Of a stretch of DNA of 42,337 nucleotides, positions 32,507 to 40,164 are shown in pieces; position 1 is the stretch's first letter; each line of letters starts with the position of its first letter. This DNA is from Bradyrhizobium sp. (GTDB taxonomy: Bacteria; Pseudomonadota; Alphaproteobacteria; Rhizobiales; Xanthobacteraceae), in contig NZ_JACRAW010000115.1 of the NCBI RefSeq assembly GCF_016213215.1, forward strand, positions 1 to 42,337, written 5' to 3'. The position numbers and the translations under genes are program-made. The notes under the pieces are model-generated. The model did not search any database. It was not told the origin of the DNA and saw only the letters and a program-made list of their open reading frames with translations.

Positions 32507-33745
32507 GTGGATATTCTCAAAGTACGCGACGCCAGGGATGTCGAGCAGGCGGTGCGCGCGGCGATTGCCAGCGAGCAGCCGCTTGAGATCATTGGCCATG
32601 GCAGCAAGCGCCAGATCGGCCAGCCGATGGGGACCAACGCGGTGCTCGACGTATCGGCGCTGAACGCGGTCACCTCTTACGAGCCCAACGAGCTCATCAT
32701 CACGGCCGAGGCCGGCGCGCCGCTCGCCGACGTGATGTCGTTGATCGATTCCAAGGGTCAGCAGTTCGCCTTCGAGCCGATGAACACGGCCGCGCTCCTC
32801 GGCACGCCCGAGGTCGGTACCATCGGCGGCATGATCGGCGCAGGATTGGCGGGGCCGCGCCGCATCAAGTCGGGTGGAGCGCGCGACCACCTGTTGGGCG
32901 CCCACGCCGTGTCCGGCTTCGGCGACAGCTTCAAGACCGGCGGCAAGGTGGTGAAGAACGTCACCGGCTACGATCTCTGCAAGCTGCTGACCGGCTCATG
33001 GGGAACGCTCGCGGTGATGACCGAGGTGACGTTGAAGGTCATGCCAAAGCCGGAAAGCGAACGCACCCTGGTGCTGCAAGGTCTGGACGACGTCTCGGCG
33101 AACAAGGCCATGACGGCGGCGCTGGGCTCGCCCTTCGACGTGTCCGCCGCAGCCCACCTGCCGAGCTCGGCCTTCCGCGCCGGGACCGAGGGGCCAGCCG
33201 AGTGGCTCTCGCACGAGGCGGCGATCACGCTGCTCCGGCTCGAGGGGATCACGGCCTCCGCCGCCAGCCGGGCCGCTTCGCTGGTGCAATTGCTGGCCCC
33301 GTTCGGAGCTGCCCGGGTCGTCGAAGATGCGGCTTCGGCCGAGCTCTGGAGCGTCATCCGCGACGTGCGGCCCTTTGCGGCGGGCGCGGCGCTCGGGGCC
33401 TGGCCGGTGTGGCGGATCGTCTGTCCTCCCGCCATCGGCGGGACTGTCGGCCAGCAGCTCGCACGGGAGACCGGTGGCGACGTGATTTACGATTGGGGCG
33501 GCGGCCTGATCTGGGCGGCCCTGCCGCCGAAGGCGGATGCGCACGCCGCCCTGGTCCGAGAGCGGGCCGAGGCGGTTGGCGGCCACGCCACCCTGATTCG
33601 CGCCTCCGACGAGGTCCGCCGCAACGTGGCTGTCTTCCACCCGCAGCCTTCCGGTATTGCCGGCTTGAGCGAGCGCGTGCGCGCCAGCTTCGATCCCAAG
33701 ACCATCTTCAATCGCGGCAGGCTGAGCCGGAGCGGCGTGCCATGA
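32507..33745 (+). CDS. glcE: Glycolate oxidase subunit GlcE
   Basis: A 412-residue FAD-binding subunit of the glycolate oxidase complex. The domain contains GHGSKRQIGQP, the FAD-contacting FEPMNTAALLGTPEVGTIGGMIGAGLAGPRRIKSGGARDHLLG and VVKNVTGYDLCKLLTGSWGTLAVMTEVTLKVMP. The GTG at 32507 gives an N-terminus that aligns well with E. coli GlcE; TTG 32471 would add 12 residues and is an alternative; no strong ribosome binding site decides between them. The stop overlaps the glcF start (ATGA). Confidence 0.9.
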   Translation: MDILKVRDARDVEQAVRAAIASEQPLEIIGHGSKRQIGQPMGTNAVLDVSALNAVTSYEPNELIITAEAGAPLADVMSLIDSKGQQFAFEPMNTAALLGTPEVGTIGGMIGAGLAGPRRIKSGGARDHLLGAHAVSGFGDSFKTGGKVVKNVTGYDLCKLLTGSWGTLAVMTEVTLKVMPKPESERTLVLQGLDDVSANKAMTAALGSPFDVSAAAHLPSSAFRAGTEGPAEWLSHEAAITLLRLEGITASAASRAASLVQLLAPFGAARVVEDAASAELWSVIRDVRPFAAGAALGAWPVWRIVCPPAIGGTVGQQLARETGGDVIYDWGGGLIWAALPPKADAHAALVRERAEAVGGHATLIRASDEVRRNVAVFHPQPSGIAGLSERVRASFDPKTIFNRGRLSRSGVP

Positions 33746-35055
33746 AGACCGAGTTCAGCCTGGCCCAGCTCGCCGATCCCGACATTGCCGAGGCCGACAA
33801 GATCCTGCGCGCCTGCGTGCATTGCGGCTTCTGTACCGCGACCTGTCCGACCTACGTGCTGCTCGGAGACGAGCTCGACAGCCCCCGCGGCCGCATCTAC
33901 CTGATCAAGGAAATGCTGGAGAAGGACCAGCCGCCAACCGAGGACGTCGTCAAGCACATCGACCGCTGCCTGTCGTGCCTTGCGTGCATGACCACCTGTC
34001 CGTCGGGCGTGCACTACATGCATCTGGTCGATCAGGCGCGGGTCAGGATCGAACGAAACTATCGCAGACCGGTAACGGAGCGCATGCTGCGTGCGGTGCT
34101 GGGGCACATCCTGCCGGATCCGAAGCGATTCCGCGCCGGCATGATGTTGGCGCGCTTCGGCCGGCCGATACTGGCCGTGCTGCCGGCGCCGAAGGGGCCC
34201 TCCTCAACCCCGACCCTCCTGCGGCGGATCAGGGCAATGCTGGCGCTGGCGCCACGCAGCCTGCCGTCGCCCGGGCCGGCCGCCGGCACGGTTTTCCCCG
34301 CCATCGGGCCAAAGCGCGGGCGGATCGCTCTGTTGCAGGGCTGTGCGCAGCAGGTGCTGGCTCCCCGGATCAACCAGGCCGCCATCAACCTTCTGACCCG
34401 CCATGGCGTCGAGGTTGTGCTGGTCAGGGACGAGCAGTGCTGCGGTGCTTTGACCCATCATCTCGGTCGCGAAGATGACGCGTTGGCTCGGGCGCGGGCC
34501 AACGTGACGGCATGGTGCGCCGAGGCGGCGCGGGGCGGCCTTGATGCCATCCTGGTCACGACGTCCGGCTGCGGCACGGTCATCAAGGATTACGGCTATC
34601 TCTTGCGTGAGGATCGCAACTTCTCCGAGGACGCAGCAAAGGTGTCCGCGCTCGCAAAGGACGTCAGCGAATATGTCGCTGGTCTCGAGCTGCGCCCCGT
34701 GCAAACGACCAACGTTGTGGTCGCTTATCACTCGGCCTGTTCGCTGCAGCATGGGCAGAAAATCACGCAGCTGCCGAAAGAATTGCTTTCCAAGAACGGA
34801 TTCGTAGTGAAAGATGTGCCGGAGAGCCATTTGTGTTGCGGTTCGGCGGGGACCTACAACATTCTCCAGCCCGACCTTGCGAGCAAATTGCGCGATCGCA
34901 AGGTCGCCAATATCGCAAGCGTCAAACCGGACATGATCGCTGCGGGCAATATCGGCTGCATGGTGCAGATTGCCAGCGGCACATCAGTTCCGGTTGTGCA
35001 CACGATTGAGCTTCTCGATTGGGCGACGGGCGGTCCGCGGCCAGGATCAAGTTAG
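33742..35055 (+). CDS. glcF: Glycolate oxidase iron-sulfur subunit GlcF
   Basis: A 437-residue protein with two 4Fe-4S motifs, CVHCGFCTATCP and CLSCLACMTTCP, then two CCG-type cysteine-rich domains (EQCCGALTHH and LCCGSAGTYN). It takes electrons from GlcD/GlcE and passes them to the quinone pool. The ATG at 33742 overlaps glcE by four bases. The final ~20 codons are short and the gene is followed after 74 bases by the lysine-rich protein gene. Confidence 0.96.
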   Translation: MKTEFSLAQLADPDIAEADKILRACVHCGFCTATCPTYVLLGDELDSPRGRIYLIKEMLEKDQPPTEDVVKHIDRCLSCLACMTTCPSGVHYMHLVDQARVRIERNYRRPVTERMLRAVLGHILPDPKRFRAGMMLARFGRPILAVLPAPKGPSSTPTLLRRIRAMLALAPRSLPSPGPAAGTVFPAIGPKRGRIALLQGCAQQVLAPRINQAAINLLTRHGVEVVLVRDEQCCGALTHHLGREDDALARARANVTAWCAEAARGGLDAILVTTSGCGTVIKDYGYLLREDRNFSEDAAKVSALAKDVSEYVAGLELRPVQTTNVVVAYHSACSLQHGQKITQLPKELLSKNGFVVKDVPESHLCCGSAGTYNILQPDLASKLRDRKVANIASVKPDMIAAGNIGCMVQIASGTSVPVVHTIELLDWATGGPRPGSS

Positions 35056-35129
35056 TCCACTGGCCTCACGCCTCGAGTGACTCTGGAATCGCCCGATGGA
35101 CATCGTTCGGCGGCAACAGGAGGTTCACA

Positions 35130-35510
35130 ATGGCGAAAGCGAAGAAGAGCAAGAAGGCCAAAAAGGCTAAAAATGCCAAGAAGGCTAAAAGGGTCGTAGC
35201 GGCGAAGAAGAAGTCTGCCAGGAAGGCAGGCAAGAAGGCAGCCAAGAAGTCGGCGAAGAAGTCCGCCAAGAAGTCGGCGAGGAAATCCGCCAGGAAGGCT
35301 GCCGCGCCGAAAAAGGCAGCGAAAAAGGTAGCGAAGAAGGCCGCACCGAAGAAGCGCGCAGCGAAGAGAAAAGCGGCGCCTGCCCCGAAGCCCGAGGTCT
35401 CGACAGAAGCTCCGGCTCCCGAGGCGTCATCCGAAGCGAGTTGGGCGACCCCGTCTTCAAACTCATGGGGCGGTGACGGCTCCTCGCCGACGAGCGAAGG
35501 CCAGGGGTAG
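35130..35510 (+). CDS. Histone H1-like, lysine/alanine-rich protein
   Basis: A 126-residue protein. The first ~85 residues are nearly all K, A, S, R in repeating KKSAKK, KKAAKK and ARKSARK units, with no acidic residue until the tail; the last ~40 are proline/glutamate/serine-rich and end in glycine/serine. This composition matches bacterial histone H1-like DNA-compacting proteins (such as Hc1 or AlgP), which bind nucleic acids without sequence specificity. AGGAGG lies six bases before the ATG. The coding DNA is strongly repetitive (AAG GCx), so copy number of repeat units may vary among strains. A strong terminator follows. Confidence 0.85.
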   Translation: MAKAKKSKKAKKAKNAKKAKRVVAAKKKSARKAGKKAAKKSAKKSAKKSARKSARKAAAPKKAAKKVAKKAAPKKRAAKRKAAPAPKPEVSTEAPAPEASSEASWATPSSNSWGGDGSSPTSEGQG

Positions 35511-35583
35511 ACTCCAAGTTAGCCCCGAGTGGAGGCGGGTCAGGAATCCCGGCCCCGTCTCACCACTCGTTATGGGACTTGAT

Positions 35584-35613
35584 AAGGCCGCAGCAGCATC
35601 GCTGCGGCCTTTT
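35584..35613 (+). terminator. Rho-independent terminator
   Basis: AAGGCCGCAGC / GCTGCGGCCTT, 11-base arms with a 6-base loop, followed by TT; about 74 bases after the lysine-rich gene. Serves that gene and probably the glcEF transcript. Confidence 0.85.
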
Positions 35614-35927
35614 CCATGTGCGAACAGCGCGGCGCCGATTGATTCGCGGCGGCGCCCGGCACCGCATTACAACGCTTGCCGGCCCGTATTGCCACGGGAT
35701 TTGCTGCCGTCCGGTTCGCCAAAAGATGTGGTGTTAATGCAACACACGCGAACAACCTGTCGCAAAACGGCCGCAACGCCCAAAAAGTCGGCAGATGCAC
35801 GAGTTTTTTGCTTCCGGAGTCCGGGGCCGCGTAACAAATTGGCCCGAGTAAGAACATTGGTTGCAGTCGGTCGCATGCCCGGGGGGCCGGGATCGGACCG
35901 ACATCAAGAACGGTGATGGGGATCCTC
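35614..35927. other. Promoter region of the porin gene
   Basis: A 314-base non-coding stretch. Around 35724-35765 it becomes AT-richer (AAAAGATGTGGTGTTAATGC), a likely promoter for the porin. I see no gene in it. Confidence 0.5.
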
Positions 35928-36938
35928 ATGAAGAAAGTCGCTCTGCTGGCAACGGCGCTGGCAATGGTAACAGGTTCGGCTCTGGCGGCGGATATGCCGG
36001 TCAAGGCCTACAAGGCTCCTCCGGCGCCGGCATTTGATCCGTGGGATATCGCCTTCGGCAGCGCCATCATGAGCGACTACGTCTTCCGCGGCATCACCCA
36101 GTCCAACCACAAGCCGTCGGTCGCCGCCTATTTCGAGCCGCGCTACAACGTCACCAAGGACCTGCAGCTCTATATCGGTGTTGCCGGTGAGAGCATTTCG
36201 TTCCCGAACCGCGCCGCGGCCGAGATCGACATCTACGGCGGTATTCGTCCGACCTTCGGCGCTTTCGCGTTCGACATCGGTGTGTGGGGCTATCTGTATC
36301 CAGGCGGCACCTGCTATTACGGCGCCCCCGGAATCGACTTTGCGGGCAACTTCCAGGGCGCCGAGTGCGCCGAGAAGGCGCTGCTCAACACCAACGTGAT
36401 CAAGAAGAACCTGAACTTCTTCGAGGTGTATGGCAAGATGACCTACACCATCAACGACAACTGGGCGATCGGCCTGAACGAGTACTATACGCCGAGCTTC
36501 CTCAACTCCGGCGCCTGGGGCAACTACTCCTCGATCACCGCCAAGTTCACCGCGCCGAGCACGGTCTTCGGTTCGAGCGGCGTCGGCATGTATGTGTCCG
36601 GTGAGTTCGGCCGTCAGTGGCTCGGAACGTCGGACAGCTTCTACGGTGTCGCTGCATTCCCGAACGGCATTGATTACGCCGACTACAACACCTGGAACAT
36701 CGGCATCGGCTTCACCTACAAGGTGTTCACGCTGGATCTGCGTTACTCCGACACCGACCTGTCCAAGGGCGATTGCAACGCGTTCACCAGCGACTTTGCC
36801 GCGCGCGGCAACATCACCGCGTCTAGCGGTACCAACGTGACGCCGATCAATCCAACGGGCGTTGGCTCCAACTGGTGCGGCGCGGCCGGCATCGCCAAGC
36901 TCTCGGTCGACCTGACGGCGGTCACCAACCTGAAGTAA
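35928..36938 (+). CDS. TorF family outer-membrane porin
   Basis: A 336-residue outer-membrane beta-barrel with a signal peptide (about 1-21, ending LAA). The sequence alternates glycine/aromatic strands throughout (SDYVFRGITQSNHKPSVAAYFEPRY near the mature start, GGIRPTFGAFAFDIGVWGYLYPGG, GMYVSGEFGRQW), a pattern of the family annotated TorF / DUF-type porin in Bradyrhizobium. It probably forms a diffusion pore; the solute is unknown. The ATG at 35928 starts the signal peptide; GTG 35913 or ATG 35916 are less likely. Confidence 0.85.
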   Translation: MKKVALLATALAMVTGSALAADMPVKAYKAPPAPAFDPWDIAFGSAIMSDYVFRGITQSNHKPSVAAYFEPRYNVTKDLQLYIGVAGESISFPNRAAAEIDIYGGIRPTFGAFAFDIGVWGYLYPGGTCYYGAPGIDFAGNFQGAECAEKALLNTNVIKKNLNFFEVYGKMTYTINDNWAIGLNEYYTPSFLNSGAWGNYSSITAKFTAPSTVFGSSGVGMYVSGEFGRQWLGTSDSFYGVAAFPNGIDYADYNTWNIGIGFTYKVFTLDLRYSDTDLSKGDCNAFTSDFAARGNITASSGTNVTPINPTGVGSNWCGAAGIAKLSVDLTAVTNLK

Positions 36939-36959
36939 GGTCTGATCCGGAATTACCTG

Positions 36960-36992
36960 AGGGGCGGCAGAGCGATCTGCCGCCCCTTTCGT
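36960..36992 (+). terminator. Rho-independent terminator
   Basis: GGGGCGGCAG / CTGCCGCCCC stem with a 6-base loop followed by TTTCGTTTT, 21 bases after the porin stop. Confidence 0.85.
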
Positions 36993-37084
36993 TTTGGGCG
37001 TTGGTTCGAGACGTGAACGCGCTTGCCGGCGCTCCAGCAGGCGTTCAGCGGCGCGGATCAAATCAGTCCCACGTCATCGGCTTT

Positions 37085-37197
37085 AGCTCCTCGTCCTGAG
37101 GAGCGCTCCGAAGGAGCGCGTCTCAAAAGGATGAGGCCCCGAGGCGGCAGCCGCACCTCATGGTTCGAGACGGCGCCCTCCTCACCATGAGGAGAAA
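37085..37197. repeat. Palindromic intergenic repeat, Bradyrhizobium type
   Basis: Contains CTCCTCGTCCTGAGGAGCGC, GAAGGAGCGCGTCTC, AAGGATGAGGCC, CCTCATGGTTCGAGACGGCGC and CTCCTCACCATGAGGAG, whose outer and inner parts are reverse complements with changes. I recognise this as a common 'CCTCATCCTGAGGAGC...GAGACG...GGATGAGG' element of the genus (memory). Non-coding. Confidence 0.75.
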
Positions 37198-37261
37198 CAT
37201 CGACACCGCGCCGACACGCTTTCCACCCGATAACGGCTGGTGAGTTCGTATCTGTCGATCT

Positions 37262-39028
37262 CTAGCCGGCCCCGCTTTGTTCGGCGGGGATCGCCGGCTC
37301 ACTGCGGGCCTGGAGCACGAAGACCTCGCCATCGTGTGTCAGGACCGCATCGCGGTTGTGGAACGCCTCCAGCGTCGAGCGATGGCCGATCGAGACGATT
37401 GTGGTGAAGGGCAGTTTCTCTTCCAGCAACCGATAGAGCTTCGCCTCGGAGGGTTCGTCCAGCGAGGCCGTCGCCTCGTCGAGGAACAGGAAATCCGGCG
37501 CATGCAGCAGCGCCCGTGCAAGCCCCAACCGCTGCTGCTCGCCGAGCGACAGCATTCGGTTCCAGTGCGCCTCCTCTTCCAGCCGCTCCGCGAACCGGGG
37601 CAGCCCGACTGCCGTCAATACGTCGCGGATGCGCTCCGGGCCGAACTCGCCGCTCCGGGCGGGGTACATGATGGCGTCCGCCAGCCGGCCGACCGGAAAA
37701 TACGGCCGCTGCGGCAGCATCATCAGCGTGGTCTGCTTCGGGATCGAGATCGTCCCGGTGCCGAAGGGCCAGATCCCGGCGATGGCGCGGAATAGGGTGG
37801 ATTTGCCGGCACCCGACGGCCCGGTCACCAGCAGCCGCTCGCCGGTGGAAATCCTGAAACCGCTCGCGGCCACCAGCGGCGCGCCGTTCGGCAGCTTGAC
37901 GAGGAGCTGTTCGAGTCCGATCTCGTCGTGGCCTTCCGGAGTCAGCACTTCGATCGCCTCGTCGCTTTGCTGCAGCCTCGCGGCGCTGCCGATCGACTGC
38001 TCGAAACCGTCGAGCCGCGCCACCACCGCGCGCCATTCCGCCAGCGAGCGGTAGATGGTAACGAAGAAGGACAGCGCCTTTTGCACGCTGCCGAAGGCGG
38101 AGGCGGTCTGCATCATGCCGCCGAGCTGGATCTTGCCCGCAAAATAGGCCGGCGCCACCAGCACGAAGGGAAAGATCACGGCGGCCTGCGCGTAGCTCGC
38201 CGTGAACGCTGTGACGCGCTTGGTCCGGCTCATGATGGCGTACCAGTTGCCGACCACGCGGCCGAAGCGATCGAGCAGCCGCTCGCGCTCGGCGCTCTCG
38301 CCTTTGAGCAGGGCGATCTGCTCGGAGTTCTCGCGCACCCGGACCAGATTGAAGCGAAAGTCGGCCTCAAAGCGCTGCTGGTGGAAGTCGAGATTGACCA
38401 GCGGCGAGCCGATCCAGTGCGTCAGGGCGGTGCCGAAGATCGCATAGATCAGCGCGCCCCAGACCAGGTAGCCGGGGATCTCGAGTTCACCGCCGAACAG
38501 GTGGAGGGGCGCCGCGTTGGAGAGGCCCCACAGGATGACGACGAACGAGGCGAGCGTTACGATCGAGCTGAGCAGGCCGATGAAGATGCCCAGCGTCTGC
38601 TCAACGAACATCTTCACGTCCTCGGTGATGCGCTGATCCGGGTTGTCGGCGGCATCGCCGCTGAGCTGCATCCGGTAATGATTGGCGCCGTCGAGCCACT
38701 CACCGAGGTAGTGGATGGTCAGCCAGCGCCGCCAGCGGATCTGGAGCCATTGGTTGAGGTAGAGCTGATAGACGGCCAGCACGACGGCAGTCGTCGCCAG
38801 GACGGTGAAGATGCCGAGTTCCCAGACGAACGCGTCCCAGGCGCGCTCCTGCAGCGCATTGTAGAAGCGGGCGTACCACTGGTTGACCAGGACATCGATC
38901 GCGACCAGGGACAGTTCGATCGCGATCACGGCTGCAAGCAGTGTCCGGCCCGCCAGTTTGTCTTCCGATCGGAAATAGGGGATGGCGATACGCCATACGG
39001 TCGCGAGCGTCGCGCGGAAGTTCTTCAC
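37262..39028 (-). CDS. ABC transporter, fused permease-ATPase, SbmA/BacA (YddA) type
   Basis: A 588-residue half-transporter. The N-terminal ~340 residues form the SbmA/BacA-like membrane domain with about six spans and the segment WYARFYNALQERAWDAF; the C-terminal ATPase has Walker A GPSGAGKST at about 403-411, signature LSLGEQQR near 493-500, Walker B FLFLDEATASLDE near 513-525 and switch histidine in SIGHRSTL. The GTG at 39028 has AGGAG ten bases upstream; an ATG at 39109 adds an arginine-rich stretch and is less likely. Relatives include E. coli YddA, vitamin B12 carriers, and the BclA peptide transporters needed in Bradyrhizobium nodules. Whether this is BclA itself is undecided. Confidence 0.85.
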   Translation of the reverse strand: MKNFRATLATVWRIAIPYFRSEDKLAGRTLLAAVIAIELSLVAIDVLVNQWYARFYNALQERAWDAFVWELGIFTVLATTAVVLAVYQLYLNQWLQIRWRRWLTIHYLGEWLDGANHYRMQLSGDAADNPDQRITEDVKMFVEQTLGIFIGLLSSIVTLASFVVILWGLSNAAPLHLFGGELEIPGYLVWGALIYAIFGTALTHWIGSPLVNLDFHQQRFEADFRFNLVRVRENSEQIALLKGESAERERLLDRFGRVVGNWYAIMSRTKRVTAFTASYAQAAVIFPFVLVAPAYFAGKIQLGGMMQTASAFGSVQKALSFFVTIYRSLAEWRAVVARLDGFEQSIGSAARLQQSDEAIEVLTPEGHDEIGLEQLLVKLPNGAPLVAASGFRISTGERLLVTGPSGAGKSTLFRAIAGIWPFGTGTISIPKQTTLMMLPQRPYFPVGRLADAIMYPARSGEFGPERIRDVLTAVGLPRFAERLEEEAHWNRMLSLGEQQRLGLARALLHAPDFLFLDEATASLDEPSEAKLYRLLEEKLPFTTIVSIGHRSTLEAFHNRDAVLTHDGEVFVLQARSEPAIPAEQSGAG

Positions 39029-39629
39029 AGATAATGGTCTCCTGCGGGGTGGGCGCAAATGCCGGAGGCAACAGCGGGAAAAGGGCGGCGAGACGATTGC
39101 AAATCTCACAGCCTGCGACGACTTGTCCCGGCCCGGTCATCGACCCTAGCACGGGCGCAACGGTCGGGCACTTCGACTTCGCGAGCTTGTGAGCGGGTTG
39201 GGAACCGCTGGATTTGCGGGTATCCGCAACCCTCATAGCCACTTCCACTCTCCACCTCCTCTGGCGTCGTGACGGGCAAAATGATCAACGCCTGTTCTGC
39301 ACTCGATCATGCTCGGCGTGCCGGTGACGCTACAGGCCTGTGTCTATCCATTCACGGAAATGGTTCTGAAGTAGCCACGAGGCGCGTTTCGCAACGAAAA
39401 TCCCCGCGAGCGATCCGTTGGCGGGATTTTGTTTTGTTGGGGCATGATGCGGACCGAATGGGTCTCATCCGACTAAAACGGGCGCCCTCATTCCCAAAGA
39501 TCAGGATCAAGGACTCCTTGAGGGCGACAGGAAATTCAACATGATCCCGTTGCGCGCCTTGCGCGGCGAACCTGTTCAAGCCCCTTGCCGTCTTATAGAA
39601 GGGCGTCCGGTCAGAAATCGAGGGTGTGC
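39029..39629. other. Long intergenic region with terminator-like hairpin
   Basis: About 600 bases between the ABC gene and the META-like gene. Short frames in it look random. It includes a plus-strand hairpin with T-rich tail at 39397-39436, described separately, and a promoter region presumably near 39560-39620. Confidence 0.5.
39397..39436 (+). terminator. Orphan terminator-like hairpin
   Basis: AAAATCCC ... GGGATTTT (8-base arms, interrupted inner CGC/GCG pairing) followed by GTTTTGTT. No gene lies upstream on the plus strand within 370 bases, so it may end a small RNA or an untracked transcript. Confidence 0.45.
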
Positions 39630-40034
39630 ATGGTTTCGAGCAAGTGGTTCGCATTCGCCGCTGCTGCGGTGTTGCTGGTGTCTTTGGCCGAAAGTGTCCG
39701 GGCCGCGGAGGAGTTTCCGTTCGGGACCGAGATGTCCCTCGAGACCGCGCCGCAGCCCGGCTCGAAACGGATTCCGAACCTTGAGATCGGAGACAATGGC
39801 GAGGTCGTGCTGGAGCTCTGGTGCAAGGGCGGCAAGGGCCAGTTCTCGGTTGCCGGCAACACCGTGATCTTCATGCCCGGACAGATGCAGGACCGGGCCT
39901 GTCCGCCGGCCAAGGCGCAGGCCGATGACGATCTGGTCGCGGCATTGAGCGAGACTGCGAGCTGGAAGCGGCAGGGCACTCTCGTCTCCTTCATCGGCCC
40001 GAAGACGCTGCGCTTCCGAATCAATACGAACTGA
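39630..40034 (+). CDS. Secreted META-like domain protein
   Basis: A 134-residue protein with a signal peptide (about 1-26, ending VRAA) and a small beta-rich domain: LELWCKGGKGQFSVAGNTVIFMPGQMQDRACPPAKAQADDDLVAALSETASWKRQGTLVSF resembles the META/HslJ (DUF306) pattern, with cysteines at about 65 and 91 that could pair. ATG 39630 fits the signal; ATG 39585 would add a basic stretch. HslJ-type proteins are envelope lipoproteins of unclear role; here there is no lipobox. Confidence 0.65.
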   Translation: MVSSKWFAFAAAAVLLVSLAESVRAAEEFPFGTEMSLETAPQPGSKRIPNLEIGDNGEVVLELWCKGGKGQFSVAGNTVIFMPGQMQDRACPPAKAQADDDLVAALSETASWKRQGTLVSFIGPKTLRFRINTN

Positions 40035-40049
40035 CAGCTCTACCGCCTG

Positions 40050-40148
40050 GTCATGCTCCGCGCATGCGGGGCATCCAGTACGCCGCGGCCTTTCCGTTCT
40101 CTGCCTTTTCTCCGGAATACCGGATCGTCCGCTCTTGCGGGGGATGAC
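40050..40148. repeat. Imperfect inverted repeat, Bradyrhizobium type
   Basis: Two 31-base arms at 40050-40080 and 40118-40148, mostly complementary (GTCAT, CCGC, GCGG and ATCC blocks), separated by a stretch with GCCGCGGCC. I recognise the 'GTCATGCTCC...GCATCCAGTACGCCGCGGCC...GATGAC' form as a frequent Bradyrhizobium intergenic palindrome (memory). Between the converging META-like and 40165 genes. Confidence 0.75.
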
Positions 40149-40164
40149 GGGCGCAGGGATGCGC

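Noticed and set aside
35140..35390. Repeated AAGAAG/GCC blocks as a CRISPR or tandem-repeat array
   Set aside because: The periodicity is from lysine/alanine codons in a real reading frame; there are no spacers.
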